Source: Circinella minor
Lineage: Eukaryota; Mucoromycota; Mucoromycetes; Mucorales; Lichtheimiaceae
Length of the DNA stretch: 64,000 bases
NCBI GenBank assembly: GCA_016758965.1
Contig: JAEPRB010000039.1
Span: forward strand, 124,001-188,000
Reading direction: 5' to 3'
Below are positions 10,749-24,586 of the stretch, in pieces. A model generated the notes under the pieces. That model did no database searches. It was not told the origin of the DNA and was given only the letters and a program-made list of their open reading frames with translations. Positions within the stretch are counted from its first letter, which is position 1. Each line of letters begins with the position of its first letter. Both the position numbers and the translations under genes were made by a program.

Positions 10749-12123
10749 TTATAAGTCTTTATAATGTCTTAATGATTCGGGAATACGTGATGATGGTAAT
10801 GGTGGTGGTGGAGGGGACACGGGTGGTGGTGGAGAAGATGACGAACAAACTGCTCCTGCAGATATTGTGAATTTTGCTGCTTCTTCAACAATTGTACCCA
10901 CCGAACTTGGTGATGATGGATAATATAAAGGTCGACTGCTTGGTGTTAAAGAAGGTGTTGGTTCATCATGATTCATCGTTGTTGCTGTATTTGTATTTGT
11001 AGCACGTCGACGACCCACAACAGCATCATATTGTGCTTTATCACGATCCAATCCTTCCAAGGCATTCATGGCTTTATTACGCTCTTCAGATATAACAGAC
11101 GAACTGGTGCTACTACCTGATGTTATTGAACTAATACTGCTGCGTCGTTCTGGTTTCTGGTGATAATAATATGTATGGCGTTGGCGACGTTGCTTTATTG
11201 TTTGTGTCTGTGAATGTGGTGATTCTTCTTCATTAGAGGTGACTGTTGTGGTAACAGATGCTGATTTTTTATTATTATTCAACGACAATGTCAATTCATC
11301 CGGAATAGATAATGGACTACGTCGTTTTCGCCGTTCTTTTAAGGGTATATCCGGTACAGGTACAGTAGGAATGATAAATCCCACATCATCATTATGATTC
11401 CCAAGTGTACCACTTCGAAATGGATGACGTTGTCGAAAACTACTACTATCGGAATTGGTTCTTGAACGCTCTTCATTTTCTTCTTCTTCACGTAAATCGA
11501 CAGATAAACGTACAAACACTGGAGATCTTGATGTAGGTGGTTCAATTAATTTTCGTTTTGTCATGGTATGTCGAGGAGGTGGTGATAGTGCAGATGACAC
11601 CGGACCAGCCGGCAAAGAAATATGATGTAAAGCCGAAAGTGATGCACTATCCTTTTTTTTCTTTTTTGGTACTATTTTTTTTAAAGTTAAGTGTGTGAGA
11701 TCAGCTGTTGTTTTTTCATGTATAAACAAAAAGCACTTGATCTTTTTTTTTTATCTAAAGACATTTACCATTATTTAAAGATTCATCATCATTTTGTCGT
11801 TGTTCTTCATCGATATAATAAGGAAATACGGCTTTCCTAGATAATTCATCACTACTATGGCGACGACCAATATTCCTTGGTTTCAAAATATGATCATCGT
11901 TGTTGCTATGGTAATTATTGTTGCAAGGTAATTTTTCATAATAGTCATCATTTTCATCTCCTAGCTCCTCGCCAAAATCCATGTCATATTTTCGTTGTTC
12001 ATGTTGTTGTTTTCTGAAAGCTTTAAATTTGGTGACTAATTTTTTCCACCTACGTGACACGGGACGAGTAGTCGCAATGAGTGAATTACGAACTGAACTA
12101 TTGCGAAAGGATGAAGTGTTCAT
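10749..12123 (-). CDS. Unknown Ser/Pro-rich protein, two exons
   Basis: Exons 12123..11769 and 11671..10749 join across a 97-nt intron (GTAAATG ... CTTAAC branch-like site ... TAG) to give 425 residues. The join keeps frame (G|TA). The N-terminus is basic (RRWKKLVTKFKAFRKQQHEQ), then acidic and Asn-rich. The middle is rich in KR and Ser with several RRxS sites that could be phosphorylated. The C-terminus has polyproline runs (PPPPVSPPPPPLP) of the type bound by SH3 or EVH1 domains. There is no signal peptide, membrane segment or catalytic motif. I do not recognise the family; low complexity suggests an intrinsically disordered regulatory or scaffold protein (inference). Downstream of its stop is AT-rich intergenic DNA; upstream is the 3' end of SLY1, about 1.3 kb away, on the same strand. 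Confidence 0.7.
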
Positions 12124-13419
12124 CTGACATTTAGAAAGAATCCAAGAAAAAAAAGAAGTGTAACAACTTTATGAGAGGAAATAAAAATAAAAAGTCAAGT
12201 GGTATGGTTTAAAATAAATTTATATATGTATAAAGTAAAGAGAAAAAAAAGAGAAAAGAGAAGAAGAAGTGCAGAAAAGAAAAAGATTGACTTGGTCTTA
12301 TTATTATTACATGTGCTTTTTACTCTGACTTGTTCTGTTGTCCTACTATAAAAACCTTTTGTTATACTCTGTTGCGCCTTTTTTTTTCTTACCACACTGA
12401 CCCACTTTTTTTTTTTCTGAACCTGTTTGGTTGGCTTAATACTTTTTTAGTTTAGGTGGCACAGCAGGGAAAAAAAACAACCCACGTTGTCTTCTTAGCA
12501 TATCGGATATTGACCGAAGAAAGAAAAAAAAGAAAATGGATTCAGTTTATAATATAAGGAAGAAAGAGAAGAAAACCATATATACACGTATGCCTTTGTC
12601 CGCCATGCATCTTGATACATGTATAATAGAAATTATTGTATCGGATTGAAATAATTATATGTGTAACTTTTTCTAACCGGAAATTTACCGAAGAAAGAGC
12701 AAATCGATCAAAAAAATTTTCACTGAATTAAATAAAATTTCATTGTATAAAAAAGTTGCATGCTCAGCTTCGAAGGGCTGGAACTCATTTTATTCTCGCT
12801 CTTTCTCTCTCTTTTACTCTTTTTAATGGTCCATTTTATTGGATTGTAAATAAGGTCGTACCATATAAAAAAAAAGCGTTGAGCGGAGCCGAAGCTTTGG
12901 ACGAAGGAGGAGGAGATCATCCACTTTAAAAGCTTCAGCACGTGCAAGTTCCACAAAGAAGAAGGGCAGCACTTTTTTTTTAGTTTGTTACATCTTTGAT
13001 TACAGTAGCATACAATATATACAAACCGTGGCAAAAAAAACATACATAACATAATAATCATGAGTTATTTAATCACAACACAGGTCGGTCTCCCCTCGAT
13101 CAAAATAAATCGATTAGAGTTTTTTTGTTTTGAATTTTCAGGGACAAAAGAAAAACTTTTCAGGGGGCGTTTGATGATACAAATAAAAGGAGAAATGGGT
13201 TTATTTGTTTTTTTGAAATAAATTGCTATTATTATTATCACTAATATTACTAATATTAGTGTCGTGTTTATTGTTTATTGTTAGAAATTATGTGGCAAGA
13301 TTTTCTTATCATTGTTACTATTAAATTATATAATTGAGATAAATTGAATAGTAAGTCACTTTTTTGTTTTTTTTTTTTCTAATTTTGTTTATTATATCAT
13401 TATTAGAATTATAGACAGA
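12124..13419. other. Intergenic between SLY1 and the unknown 425-aa gene
   Basis: Contains the promoter of the minus-strand gene ending at 10749 and the SLY1 3' flank. Long A and T tracts; a GC-richer patch near 12770-12970 has only a chance open frame. No gene supported. Confidence 0.55.
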
Positions 13420-16400
13420 TTAATCTCGACCAAGCTTGGTGAGTTGGCCGAGGAATTCATGGGGGGATAATATATCAGTGGAGCCATAAGTAATTTTTTT
13501 CTTCTGATTGTTTTGCTATGAGCAATAGAAACGGATAAAAAAAAATTAGTTATCTTTCTTTCGTTCTCTTTCCTTGAGCAAGGATTAAGAAATGTTTTCT
13601 TGATAATAATAATACTTACCGTAGCAATTTCTTGTAGATTTTGATATTCAACATAATTTCCTCCACCTACGACAAATACAATAGCTTCTTGAAATGATGA
13701 TTTATGTTGACGTGGAGATCTTGAGTTGCGATTCATTTTTGGATCGAAGTATAAATAGTCGTCTGCTTTAGATGGTTCATTCTGTGGTGGTGGACTCATG
13801 ATATCTCCAACAATTTTACTAATCACTAACTCTTTTCGTACAGGTAACAAGTTCTTTACACCAGATAAGATGTTTTCAAATCCACCACCTAATCCACCTT
13901 CTTTCAAGCGATCTGTCAACTACAATAATCATGATAGATAATGATTTGAATTTGAAAGTAGGTTTGAGTTTAATCTGATATGGAAATAGACAGTTCATCT
14001 ACTTCGTCACCATTGTTTTTGTTCTTGGCTTTTTCTAGTTTAGCCCCTGTACCAATTCTTTACCTTGTTTCCGATAGTGCTAAAACCGCGGAATAAATCG
14101 TTTTGGGAAAAGCCTGATCCCTGTCCTGGTTGAGGTGACGATATCATCGATGTCATTCGCATCAATTGTCTTACTCTTTATGTATATATTACAGGATGAC
14201 GTTAACTATATGTAATTCCACCTCGTTGTGTACATTTAATTCGTTTTTATTACCTCTTAATATATGTCAATGGTGCTAAGTCACAACCTGCGGCTTCTAA
14301 AGCTTTTTCATACGACCCCATGTCTTCTTGAGAAATTTCTTCTGTGATTGACAAATAATAGATCAAGAAAAGTCTCATTTTATCCTCTGGATCTTTTTTC
14401 TCTTCATCACGAATCACTTCTAATAACAAATTCTTATTCTATACAGCGTGATATCTTATTAGTTCTCATTAATTATTATCCATATTTCTTACATTACTAA
14501 CACAGATAATAATAATAGGGATAATTAACCTGTCTGGTGATATTTTCTTCAATTTGGAAAAATGTATCTAATTGTCGATCCTTAATCTTATTCAACAACG
14601 CGGTAGCCACGTTCATATGCATATCTAGAGTCGCTTTTCGGGCAGTCAACTCCGGTAATGCAGTAATTGCCGATTTCAATGTCTTGGTGTTACTGGATAA
14701 ATCCAATTGTCCAACATCCTCCAATGAACTTACACCGCTTATGCGTGTAATTTCAGCTGCATCATTTTTATACTTGTTCAATTCGACGTCAATGTCCTCT
14801 GCATATTCGCGCGAAAAAAAATGTAGTAATTTATGCATATGATAATTTCGTTATTCGGTTTAGTTAGACATCAACAACAATATATATATTCCCATACTGC
14901 TGGATCGTTGTATACATGTAAGAAAAGATATTCTTCCTTATTTTTTAAAACTCACCAGCAACTTGAGGGAATGGGCTTGATGCATTCTTGTTCCAGAAAA
15001 AATCTTTGTTTTCAATATCATAACTTTTACGTGTTTGATTCATTTGTTCATCGGTCTTCGTTTTTATTTTTTCAAATAAACAAATAAAAAAATAAAAAAA
15101 ACAGTTAATTTTTCACTCTTTACACCTCTTCCACCACACACACCCTATGCTTCTTTCTCTTTTTTTATTTCCTTACATCCACAGTAATACGATTTAATCT
15201 CATTTCCAATACATCATGAATAAGTGATTGATAAGTCCATGAATGACTTAACATAGGTGTCAAGTCCATATTTCTGTCCAGCAGAATTAACACTAAGTAA
15301 AACGAGTTAATAAGGAATCATTCTCTTTATATACTTATATATCAATTGACAATATTCCTCCTCCTCCCCTTTAAATTACCAGGTCTCTGTAAGTTCGATG
15401 AACTATTATCGGAAAACAAATTCGTTCTTGAATTCATCAAATGATCGCGTAACTTGCTATCCAATTTATTAGCAATCATCTCTGCTGCATTTCCGCGCGG
15501 ACATCGAATAATAGGGATGACACCTAGTAAACAATATCAAAAAGGATGAGTTAAAAGAATGTATTCGTATTCACACAAATCTCTTTTTTTTCCTTTCATA
15601 TACACGTAATTTATTTCTCAGAGATGATATATAATTACCCATTGTAACAATAACTGAAAACAATCCATTGACTGTTCTATCCACCGTTTCATCAATCAAA
15701 GTTTCTGCAGCACTTGGATTATTCAAATTGACAAACACCTCGGATTGATTCAATGAAAATACGTCCGAATTCGTACATACAAAGTTGAGATATTGGTCAT
15801 AGACTTGATTAACCAAATCCGAAGTATCATTCAAAATCGTAGTTGATGCTAATTCTTCCATAATAGGACGTGGAACAGTCGAAGAGAAGTTGATATAATA
15901 AGAATCATATAATCCGCGTTGTAAATCTTCACAGCATTTTTTCACGTTTTCGGATGTAGGTTCAATAAAGTAAACTGCTGGAACGTCCGGTAATGATGAT
16001 CGATCTTGTGATAATAACCTATTATCATATTAAATATACCCAACTTAGATATCTTATTCACATTCTATTATGTTGTCACTATATTTTTGTTGTTTCTCTT
16101 ACATATGAACAGTAACACCGTTTTCGCGAAGATCGTTTACTCGCATAATAGAAGAAATAATATCTTGCCCAAACTTATCAAAAATTAAAACCTTCCATAA
16201 TATTCCACCAGAAGCACCACTATTGTTAGTGTTAACATCAATTGTTCCTTCCGAAGTGGAAGCATTCAGGTTAAGCATCGACGCGATGGCAGCTAACATG
16301 ATAATAGTAATATGAAAGAATTTTTTTTTGGTAAGGTACAATAAATTTAGAGACTAATTCGATAAACATTATTTTATATTTGTTTTAGTACCATATTGTT

Positions 16401-16464
16401 TAGCTCGCAAAGAGTCGGCATTGTCTGCTAGTGTAGTGGTAGTTAATGATGAATCGTGTTGCAT
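13420..16464 (-). CDS. SLY1: Sec1/Munc18-family protein Sly1 (ER-Golgi SNARE regulator)
   Basis: Eleven exons: 16464..16392, 16292..16103, 16018..15639, 15523..15380, 15292..15177, 15055..14956, 14798..14530, 14438..14254, 14169..14064, 13919..13620, 13515..13420. The ten introns run 84-157 nt, all GT-AG, all frame-preserving. The product is 652 residues, the usual Sly1 size. Family landmarks appear in order: [81 protein letters not shown] with [27 protein letters not shown] and [38 protein letters not shown], and a C-terminal [19 protein letters not shown]. Sly1 binds syntaxin-5/Sed5-type SNAREs and assists vesicle fusion at the ER-Golgi interface. No damage seen. Next upstream is MED8, on the same strand, about 1.8 kb away. 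Confidence 0.95.
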
Positions 16465-18220
16465 TATTTAAGTAAAAAATAGATGGTGATGTAAAAAAAA
16501 AAAAATAGGAGTGCAAAAAAAGTTATACGTGGAGAAAGTTATGAACATACAAAAAATTGGGGGAGAGGAAAATATGAAAATCCATTTTTCTTCTTCAAAT
16601 ATTAAATTACCTTATTATCGCTATGTTACTATGACTACTACTGTCTTGTATCTGAACTAGCAAATTTTCTTAAAAATAACTTTCATTTGGTTTCAAATGT
16701 TGCCTCGCGGAAATTCTAATCAATTGTATTATAACGTACCAAAATTAAAGCATTTGTATCAGTATTATTGTCGTTACTGTGTCATCATTATCATTATTAT
16801 TATTATTATAGTGTCACAAACAGCCTCATTACGTGTTCTTATTGGCTTATACAATGTCACTTTTCTGGCAAAGCAAAGACACATTTCTGGTAAAACAATG
16901 CCACATTTCCGCCATTGCTAAATAGTATAAATACCTCAAATAAGATCTTTTCTTCAGTTCTATCTTTACCTTTTAAATCTTTTAATCTTTTAACAAATAA
17001 ATTGACCTGACAATAGTTTTCTTTGAGCATAAAGCCTCTTAAACTTATTATAAGATTTCTCTTTTGTGGATTCAGACGTAATATTCCTGAATATAAGGAC
17101 TCCCACAACCCATATTTCTATTCTATTTCATACAATTTATTATTCAAATACAACTACATAGTGTATTATTTCTTCTTTATTTTCTATCTTTATACGAAGT
17201 GTACTTCAATCACACATTGAACGCTTCAGTATATCAAAAACATTTCTTCAACTTTTATATTTTTTTTTTATTGTATGGGAGTATCAAGATACCAAGTTTG
17301 TAAATTTTGACATTATAGACATCGGAATGTCACTTGTTTCTTACATCTTTCTCTTTTATATGTTTAATCTACTCACTATTTTAATCTTGATATACTCTTG
17401 CGTTTCTTAGCGAGAAAAATCGACGAGCTTTTTAGTAGTCAAAATTGATCGCTCCTCCGATTGGAGTGAAAGTGGTACTTTTTGGAATATACGTAACGAC
17501 AGCTTACGTTAATAGTATTAAATCTTTTAGAATATCGCAACCCGACAAGGAAGAGAAATGACTTCAAATTGGAACTACAACATTAATTAATATATTTTTT
17601 GCTTTGTTTTATTATTGAAGTATTCCATTGGTTTCTATAAATAAATCTACAACCACGCCATCCAACCAAGATTGCTTGCGATTTTTTGATAGGTATTAAA
17701 GAGCATTTTGTATCAAAATCATGTAAAAGGCTTGTGAATGTATGTGATTTAATGTATGTGAGATGTATCAGAAGATTTCCCACATTGACAAGTGAAAATG
17801 ATTCACTGATTGCTGTCCATAGAAGAGTATCTTTGATTCGTTCTGATATGGGGATTGAACAGTCCATTCAGATTCCTCAGTGGAAATGTTTTGTTTCATA
17901 ACAATAGGATATTTGATAAAGAAATCAGTATGTCCTCATTATGAGTCCCACCGATAGATGACGAGTGCATAAACGTTCGTTTACAATTTGATAAGTATAC
18001 TTCGCTGCCTTATAGAATTTTTTTTGTCTTTGAGTTTGGGTTTTACTTGAATGCTGTGATGCTGGTGCCTGAAGACGCCAACACAATGGATAAAAACGAT
18101 AGTGTTATGCTGTTATTATTATCCATTTATTAGAATGAATGAAGTGAATGGGTTGTGGAATAAAGCTATGTACAAAATAAAGGGAGAAGGATAAAATAGG
18201 TAAGAAAGAAATATTTGTAT
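16465..18220. other. Intergenic between SLY1 and MED8
   Basis: Includes the SLY1 promoter and the MED8 3' flank. Open frames near 16857-17220 and 17583-17901 overlap on both strands and show no domains. A 22-bp tandem repeat at 16853-16918 is listed separately. Confidence 0.5.
16853..16918 (+). repeat. Three imperfect 22-bp tandem repeats
   Basis: Units at 16853-16874, 16875-16896 and 16897-16918 share the pattern AAxGxCACxTTTCTGGxAAAxC; the third unit is the most diverged. They are GC-richer than the surroundings. Arrays of short repeats like this occur in transposon ends and as protein-binding sites; which applies is unknown. Confidence 0.6.
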
Positions 18221-19069
18221 TTATTTTACATTAGTAGCTAATTTTTTTAAGTCACTGCCAGGGAGTTGTTCTTTTCCACTACTATAATAATTGACTGCAC
18301 ATTCCAATTTCCATCGTCTCCAAACATCTTCTGAAGGGAATCCCATTTTTTCCCAAACTTTTGGTTGCTCTTCTTCTTTTTCTTTCTTTTGTTGTTCGGT
18401 TACTACTTCCATTTGCTCATTCTCTTCGTCTTCGTCTTCGTCGTCTTCTTCTGCATATCGTTGTAAAAATGTATCTCGATGGTCATCTACCAACATATTA
18501 ACAAATTGTGTTGCTCCATTTGCAATTTGATCATGTCGTTGTCTTCTTGCTGTCCATTGTTCAATACCATTACGTATCAATTGTTCATCATCCGTTGTCA
18601 TTTCTTGTTGCTGCTGGTGCGTCACTACTTGTTGTTTACCACCATCCATATTCATTGTTGTTGATGACGAAGAGGATGCTGTTAATTCTTTTGCTAAAGC
18701 AGCTTGTGTTTCCAACTCCAGCTTTTCAATATCAGGGATCAATTTGGTTCGTAACAAAATACTAAGGATATTTGTTTCACTTTCAGTAGTAGTTGGGACA
18801 TACGGGTGAAGCATAAGTTTGGGTAATGTGCCATTACTTCCAGCTTCAATGTGTGTATAGAAATCATCAGATAAGGATGCAAATTTGGCAGTCAACATGT
18901 TGAACTTATTTAATAGATCAGGCCAAGTAAATGGATATTTAGGTTCCTTGAGATAATTGATTTGAGATTGGAATGTTTCTTGTAAAGACCATAGTTTACT
19001 TCGTAATGCTTCTAGTTCCTGAATGGTGTTTGGATCTAAACTGGGTTGGCCATGCCGCTGATGATCCAT
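18221..19069 (-). CDS. MED8: Mediator complex subunit 8
   Basis: A single 282-residue exon. The N-terminal 150 residues match the Med8 family: LEALRSKLWSLQETF, a WPDLLNKFNMLTAKF helix, a SLSDDFYTH segment, LPKLMLHPYVP, then ILLRTKLIPDIEKLE. Med8 is a head-module subunit of Mediator, linking RNA polymerase II to activators in the nucleus. After this come a Ser/Thr and Gln-rich linker, QWTARRQRHDQIANGATQFV with a coiled-coil look, an acidic run (EEDDEDEDEE, near residue 215), and a C-terminal WEKMGFPSEDVWRRWKLE segment. The start at 19069 fits the family N-terminus, and no better upstream ATG exists in frame. Upstream is a 5.5-kb desert. Confidence 0.9.
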   Translation of the reverse strand: MDHQRHGQPSLDPNTIQELEALRSKLWSLQETFQSQINYLKEPKYPFTWPDLLNKFNMLTAKFASLSDDFYTHIEAGSNGTLPKLMLHPYVPTTTESETNILSILLRTKLIPDIEKLELETQAALAKELTASSSSSTTMNMDGGKQQVVTHQQQQEMTTDDEQLIRNGIEQWTARRQRHDQIANGATQFVNMLVDDHRDTFLQRYAEEDDEDEDEENEQMEVVTEQQKKEKEEEQPKVWEKMGFPSEDVWRRWKLECAVNYYSSGKEQLPGSDLKKLATNVK

Positions 19070-22000
19070 GTTGTCTCGATTGGTGCGCTGTGTTGAAAAA
19101 AAATGAGATGAAAAAGAATGCTCGTGTTTGTCAAGAACAAAACGCGTTAAGTGGTGATATAGCGGAACCCACAGTGTCGGCGAATTAGAATTTGGTAGTC
19201 TTTCAATCAGCCTGTTAAATTAGAATATAATTTCTACTTACTGCAATGAATCCAAGATGTCAGGTGCGCTGACAAATCGGCGGTTTTATTTTCGACTCAC
19301 TGTCATTCTGACCAAAGATCATGAGTGGGGGAGGGGACACATAACTTTATAACAAGGAGTGATTTTCTTTCTCTCCTCTTGAATTGATCATAATATTGTT
19401 AATACTTAATTTTAATAGTAAATATTATAATATATCCACACACATACAAATGTACTCAATTGCATTATGTATAATAAAATATCACTATATTCTCCATGCT
19501 CAGATTTGATAATAAGACTTTTAAAATATCGCAAACGTATGGATTGTACTCGGCTATTATGATTTTATATACATAAATTGAATAGAGCGTCTAAACGAAT
19601 TTATAAACCTGCAATATAAAAATAAATTTAGACGGACAATCCGGATCAGCTTTTATATATAGACTTGATTGAGGCAATGTACAATACACTATTACAACGG
19701 CCTTTTTACCTATTATTATCCATTATATACTCTTCATTATTATTGCCTTCATCTAACCTTTTTTCCTAATTGGTTTTGAGATTTTTTCATTTCACTTTGC
19801 CCAACAGGATCGGACTAGAAGGAATATATCCTATTTGGACGTAGCCGTTCATTTAGTTATTTTTCCCCTCTTTAATAAACTTTAATCTACAATACGCTAT
19901 TATTTATGATTTAAGCTGAATCAGCAAATAAACTATACAAAGTGAGAATGTCGACTTTATACACAATAGGTTATATATATACAAAAGTAAGTTTAGGTAT
20001 ACTAGTTATCTATGTAGAGCTGTTCGTGAATGGATTTGTTATTTTTGATGTGTTCGTTACAATTAAGACCACAGTTGAGTAATATGATAATTGAGAACGA
20101 GTAGCTATCAGAAATACACTGGTATTCATGCGCTTGAAAAAGGCTTCAACAACCAGAACTGAGACAGCTGACACACATGCTGATCTGAAAACTATATCAT
20201 ATATATTCAACAGGATCTACTCCCCAAAGCAAAAATACGTCCGGTACGTGAAGATCTTAAAGACGTTCGATAAAATGAAAACTTGGATAAGTTATAATTC
20301 TATGCAAATGTAAGATATTGGAAGATGATAATGGAAAGCTTTGAAGTAAATAATGCACAACAACCATGAAGTAATTAGAAATTGAAAGCCTGTCTTCATT
20401 TTGAATTTATTAGTCAAATACGTTTTCATTCTTTAATATTCTTTCTATATTATTATAATTACATTATATTTGTATCTACTTTTTTATTTTCCGTGACCGC
20501 AATGATGTATTTTATACTTTTTTCTTGTACTTTTCACAACGGCAAACATAAAAGCAGCTCTTTGATTAACAATAAATTTACAAACTATATACTTGACCTA
20601 TCAATTTATGTAACTTTGACTTTGAGCATTATATTATCTACGTAAGAAGTAGAAATTATTAAGTTGCCAGATTCTAAAAAAAAAATCGCACAGGTAGCAA
20701 CACCGTATATGCTGGTTCTCACACAAAAGGTTGTACTATTTATTATTTAGGCTTATAATAATAATCTGCTTATTTAGTGCTGTTATAATGTCTTTTTTTT
20801 TAATGTTGCTGTAATTTAAGCATAAAAAATAAAATAATAGTATAAGCAAGAAAAAGCATAAGGAGAAAACCTCGGTTTTATACATAAGCTCAGAGAAAAA
20901 AGTAATGTAGAGGCAAACATCAATATTCATGTTTCTGGCAGACTAAGAATTATTTGGCTAGTTAGAGAGAGAGAAAGACAAAGGGTCAGTACATATATAT
21001 ATAGTAGCGTGTACGTTGTTCTGTTAGATAATCAATGGTATAGAAAAACTTTAATCTACACATCCTGATGTCTACTAAAAACCCATACTCACCAAAAAAA
21101 AAATACTTTTTGTGAGCTTTTTACAAGTATACGTGAAAAGAATTATGGATTGAACTGCTATTTATTTTTTGTTACAATTTTTGCTTAAATACGTATATAA
21201 TATATATGATAATACAATATTTTAGCTATTTAATAATGTACGTAGTTACTTATAAAATAGAACGGGAAATAAAGTTATATCACTACAACGGGCTATTAAG
21301 CAATTAGTTGTTAAATGGTTTATTTGCTGTGTGATAGTGATATATTTATAACGATAGTATATAGCAATTATCTAATAATATAATGGTTTTAGTTGATTTT
21401 AATGAAGAACTTCTTTACGTACTATAGCAAAAAGGATAGATTTTCTAGAAAAAGTTAATATGAAATGTTTGGAATGCTACATTATTCTCCTATCCTCACG
21501 TTTTTTGTTTACTTATTTTTTTAGGTTAAGAAAGAAATTTATTACTGCAAAATTATTAATACCGAAGGTGATATGATAATAATAATTCTAGTATGTTATA
21601 TATCACTATTCTAATATTGCTATGCTGTATGCCGACTTTTACTAGACTACACTAAGATGAGAAATTTAAAGCTGACGACGACGGGTGTAATTAGTGTGTT
21701 ATTGGTATCCACCCAAGTTACTAGTAGTAGTTTCTTGAACTCATAATATATGTTTCTTTGAATGATATGGAGATTCATCTTTTTAGAGGAGGTGGCCGTG
21801 GATTATTTGGCCGCGGATGACGATACGTTAGTAAGAGAAATGATGATGCTTTTTGCATAGCAATTATGGTTATCGAGATTACTCTTTTGCAAGATATAGT
21901 TATAATTGTTCTTGTTGAGGACAACTATGGTAAAAGAATTCAGAATTTAGATGAAAAACTATAGGTTGTATTTATGTTTTTTTTTTTTTTACTTATTATG

Positions 22001-24586
22001 CATTAACATGGGTTAAATACGTAAACAAATAAAAGGAGGAAAGAATGTAATGTATGCGCACTACCATACAAGAAATAGATGTTGAATTCATGCGGCAATA
22101 ATAATTTTTAGTTACTGCATGAAAAAGGGGTAGTGGTCAACATAAAAATGTTATTCTATATACGTAACAAAGAAGAAATATATTACATACATATTAATAA
22201 TAAAGACTTCTACTAGTAGCCAATTTTTGAGAACTGCAAGAAGCAAAATATAATTTACATATCTGTACATACGTACCATCTTCTATGTACCTCACTCCCG
22301 TATTGATGAGAAATAAACAGTGATACAGGGCTACTATACGTCTTTGTTGCATTTTCGTATATATTTATCAGGAGAGAAATTGTAACATAATGGTATAGTT
22401 TTCTGTATGTTAAAATCCGGGAGTAAAAAGATGGTTTTTAAGCGCATAAAAACAGACTATGTAAGGGATAGTCTATGTCACAAGCAAGTCAACCATGGTA
22501 TAAACAATTTTTTAACATACCATGAGGACGGTCTTATTCAGCAGTAATACAGTATTCGATTGTAACTATCAGTTTATAATTCTTAAATGTAGTTGCAAAA
22601 AGTGATCACACTATATAATAGGGTAAACAGCGATGGAATGTACCCGATCCATACGAGAAAAAAGTATATTACTTTATAAAAATGCCGGGGAACTTCTTGC
22701 ATCGATTTAGCATTGATGAACTCAAAATGTCCATGTCATATCTAAATTAAAAAGTATCTATTACATATCTGAAGTACAAAAAAGAAAAAAGCTCGTAGCC
22801 AAGTACAGTATTTTTTTTTCTCTTTGTCGACATTGCCCCAACCAGTTTTTCGTTACGTAAACTATAATTAATATATGTCATCATTAAGTCAGTTGACATT
22901 AAAACCTTCTTTTTTATTCTAGCACTCCTAATATTTTGGATGATATTGAAGCCATCATTATTTCATCAGACTATTTTTAAGATAAGTCGTCAAACAAAAC
23001 AACATTATCATTTCATACGTATACACGTAAAACTTTTACACAACAACTTAAAGAAGACCAAACAACATTGGGAGTAGCTTATATGACCAAGATAACTAAT
23101 TACAAAAGAATCCTTTACGTATGCATATCAGAAAATCAAGAAGCTCCTCTTGTCCTTGTAAAATAATTATGTTATTTCGCACGCCATCAGTAGTTTTAAA
23201 AATAGCTCGACAAAGTTGGCCCTCAACTAGAGCATGTCGTATTAATTATATTACGCGAATTCCCAACAATGTTACATGTCATATTACGACAAAAATGATG
23301 ATTGACTAAAGTTCAAATAGCAGTATTGCGCATGTATCATCTCATTGTTATTGTTAAAATTATTCAAACTGATTCCAATACCATCACGGGCGGCCGCGTT
23401 TATCATAAGCTAAAAGAATCCTATATTCGTTGACTGACGAGAATGGTTGTTATGACAGTTACCGTTCCACAATGCACGTACATCATTTGTTAAAAATAAT
23501 AGGTTGTAAAGAAGATAGCATTGGGCTTTATAAAGCAATCACACATTTAGTAATACTATTAGCAATATAGTTATAACCAGTGATTAGGTGCTAATAGTAT
23601 ATAGTGGTCGTTGAAATTTCTATACATGCCAATGTCATATATATAATGATGATGGTAGTATTTAAAACGCGATATATTACTTTTCGAGAACGGAATTTCT
23701 ACGAGTAAACTCCTTATAATTATTATTATTATTATGTTTCTATTCTAATTCTGTGGGTGGGGAAGGCGGGCGAAAAAAAGAAAAAAGAAATTGATTTAAA
23801 TTGTTCTTTCAAAAGCTTACTATACATATACGTATGCCTCATAATAAAAAGAAAGTAATTGATAACAACTTATTTTTATGATAGTCGTTTTCGGTACGTA
23901 GTTTACTTCCACTCTTGTTTTTTTTATCGCAACCTGTAGCAAGACTTGTCAGCAATAAGAATAATAATAATTTGTAATATACATAGTTCTTTTTTCTTGT
24001 AAACACTAACTTGGATTATATGTGACTTAGTATGTTTCTAGTTAAGAAAAGGGTGCCATATTGAGTGGCAATACAGTATTTATTCTACTGTCGCGCAGAA
24101 ATATGATAATCTCGCAATAAATAGAATCTCTTCATCTTTTTTAAATTCTCTTTTTCCTCTCCTTTCTCCCCTTCTTTTTTTTATGACATTTGGTCGGGTT
24201 TTATTATTTAATCCATGTATCAGAACTAAGAAAGCGCATTACCCTTCATCCGCATTTTATTGTATTGAATATATCCGAGCATACTATATATTATCTCGAG
24301 GACAGTTTATTAATCGTACTACAGCAGAGAGTTTATTATATACTCGTCTGGTTTACAACTATACAGACTTGGTATTTCTTAATTATTCTAGATATTGTTT
24401 TTTAAAATACATGATTACTATGTTTACTTGTGATATATTATGTTAAGCCGTCAAATTTCGTTTCCATGGCAACGTAATAATAATTATACCAAACTCACAT
24501 AATAAAAGAGTGAAAATTCGGACCGTGTTCATTCCGACGATTACATTTTCTTCTTCAGTCTTTATATTTATTTTTAATAAACCTTA
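19070..24586. other. 5.5-kb gene desert
   Basis: AT-rich throughout. Frames such as 20128-20313, 20382-20645, 23121-23309 and 24183-24446 are short, hydrophobic or compositionally biased and lack motifs and supporting splice partners. Scattered short microsatellites (ATT, TA). It contains the divergent promoter regions of MED8 and RTP1. No RNA gene was recognised by eye. Confidence 0.55.

Noticed and set aside
17583..17901. Overlapping frames on both strands between SLY1 and MED8
   Set aside because: No motif, no splice partners; mutual shadows.
18291..18765. Plus-strand frames across MED8
   Set aside because: Shadows of the well-supported minus-strand Med8 exon.
24183..24446. 87-residue plus-strand frame before RTP1
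   Set aside because: No motif; a second frame is open over the same bases; lies in the RTP1 promoter.
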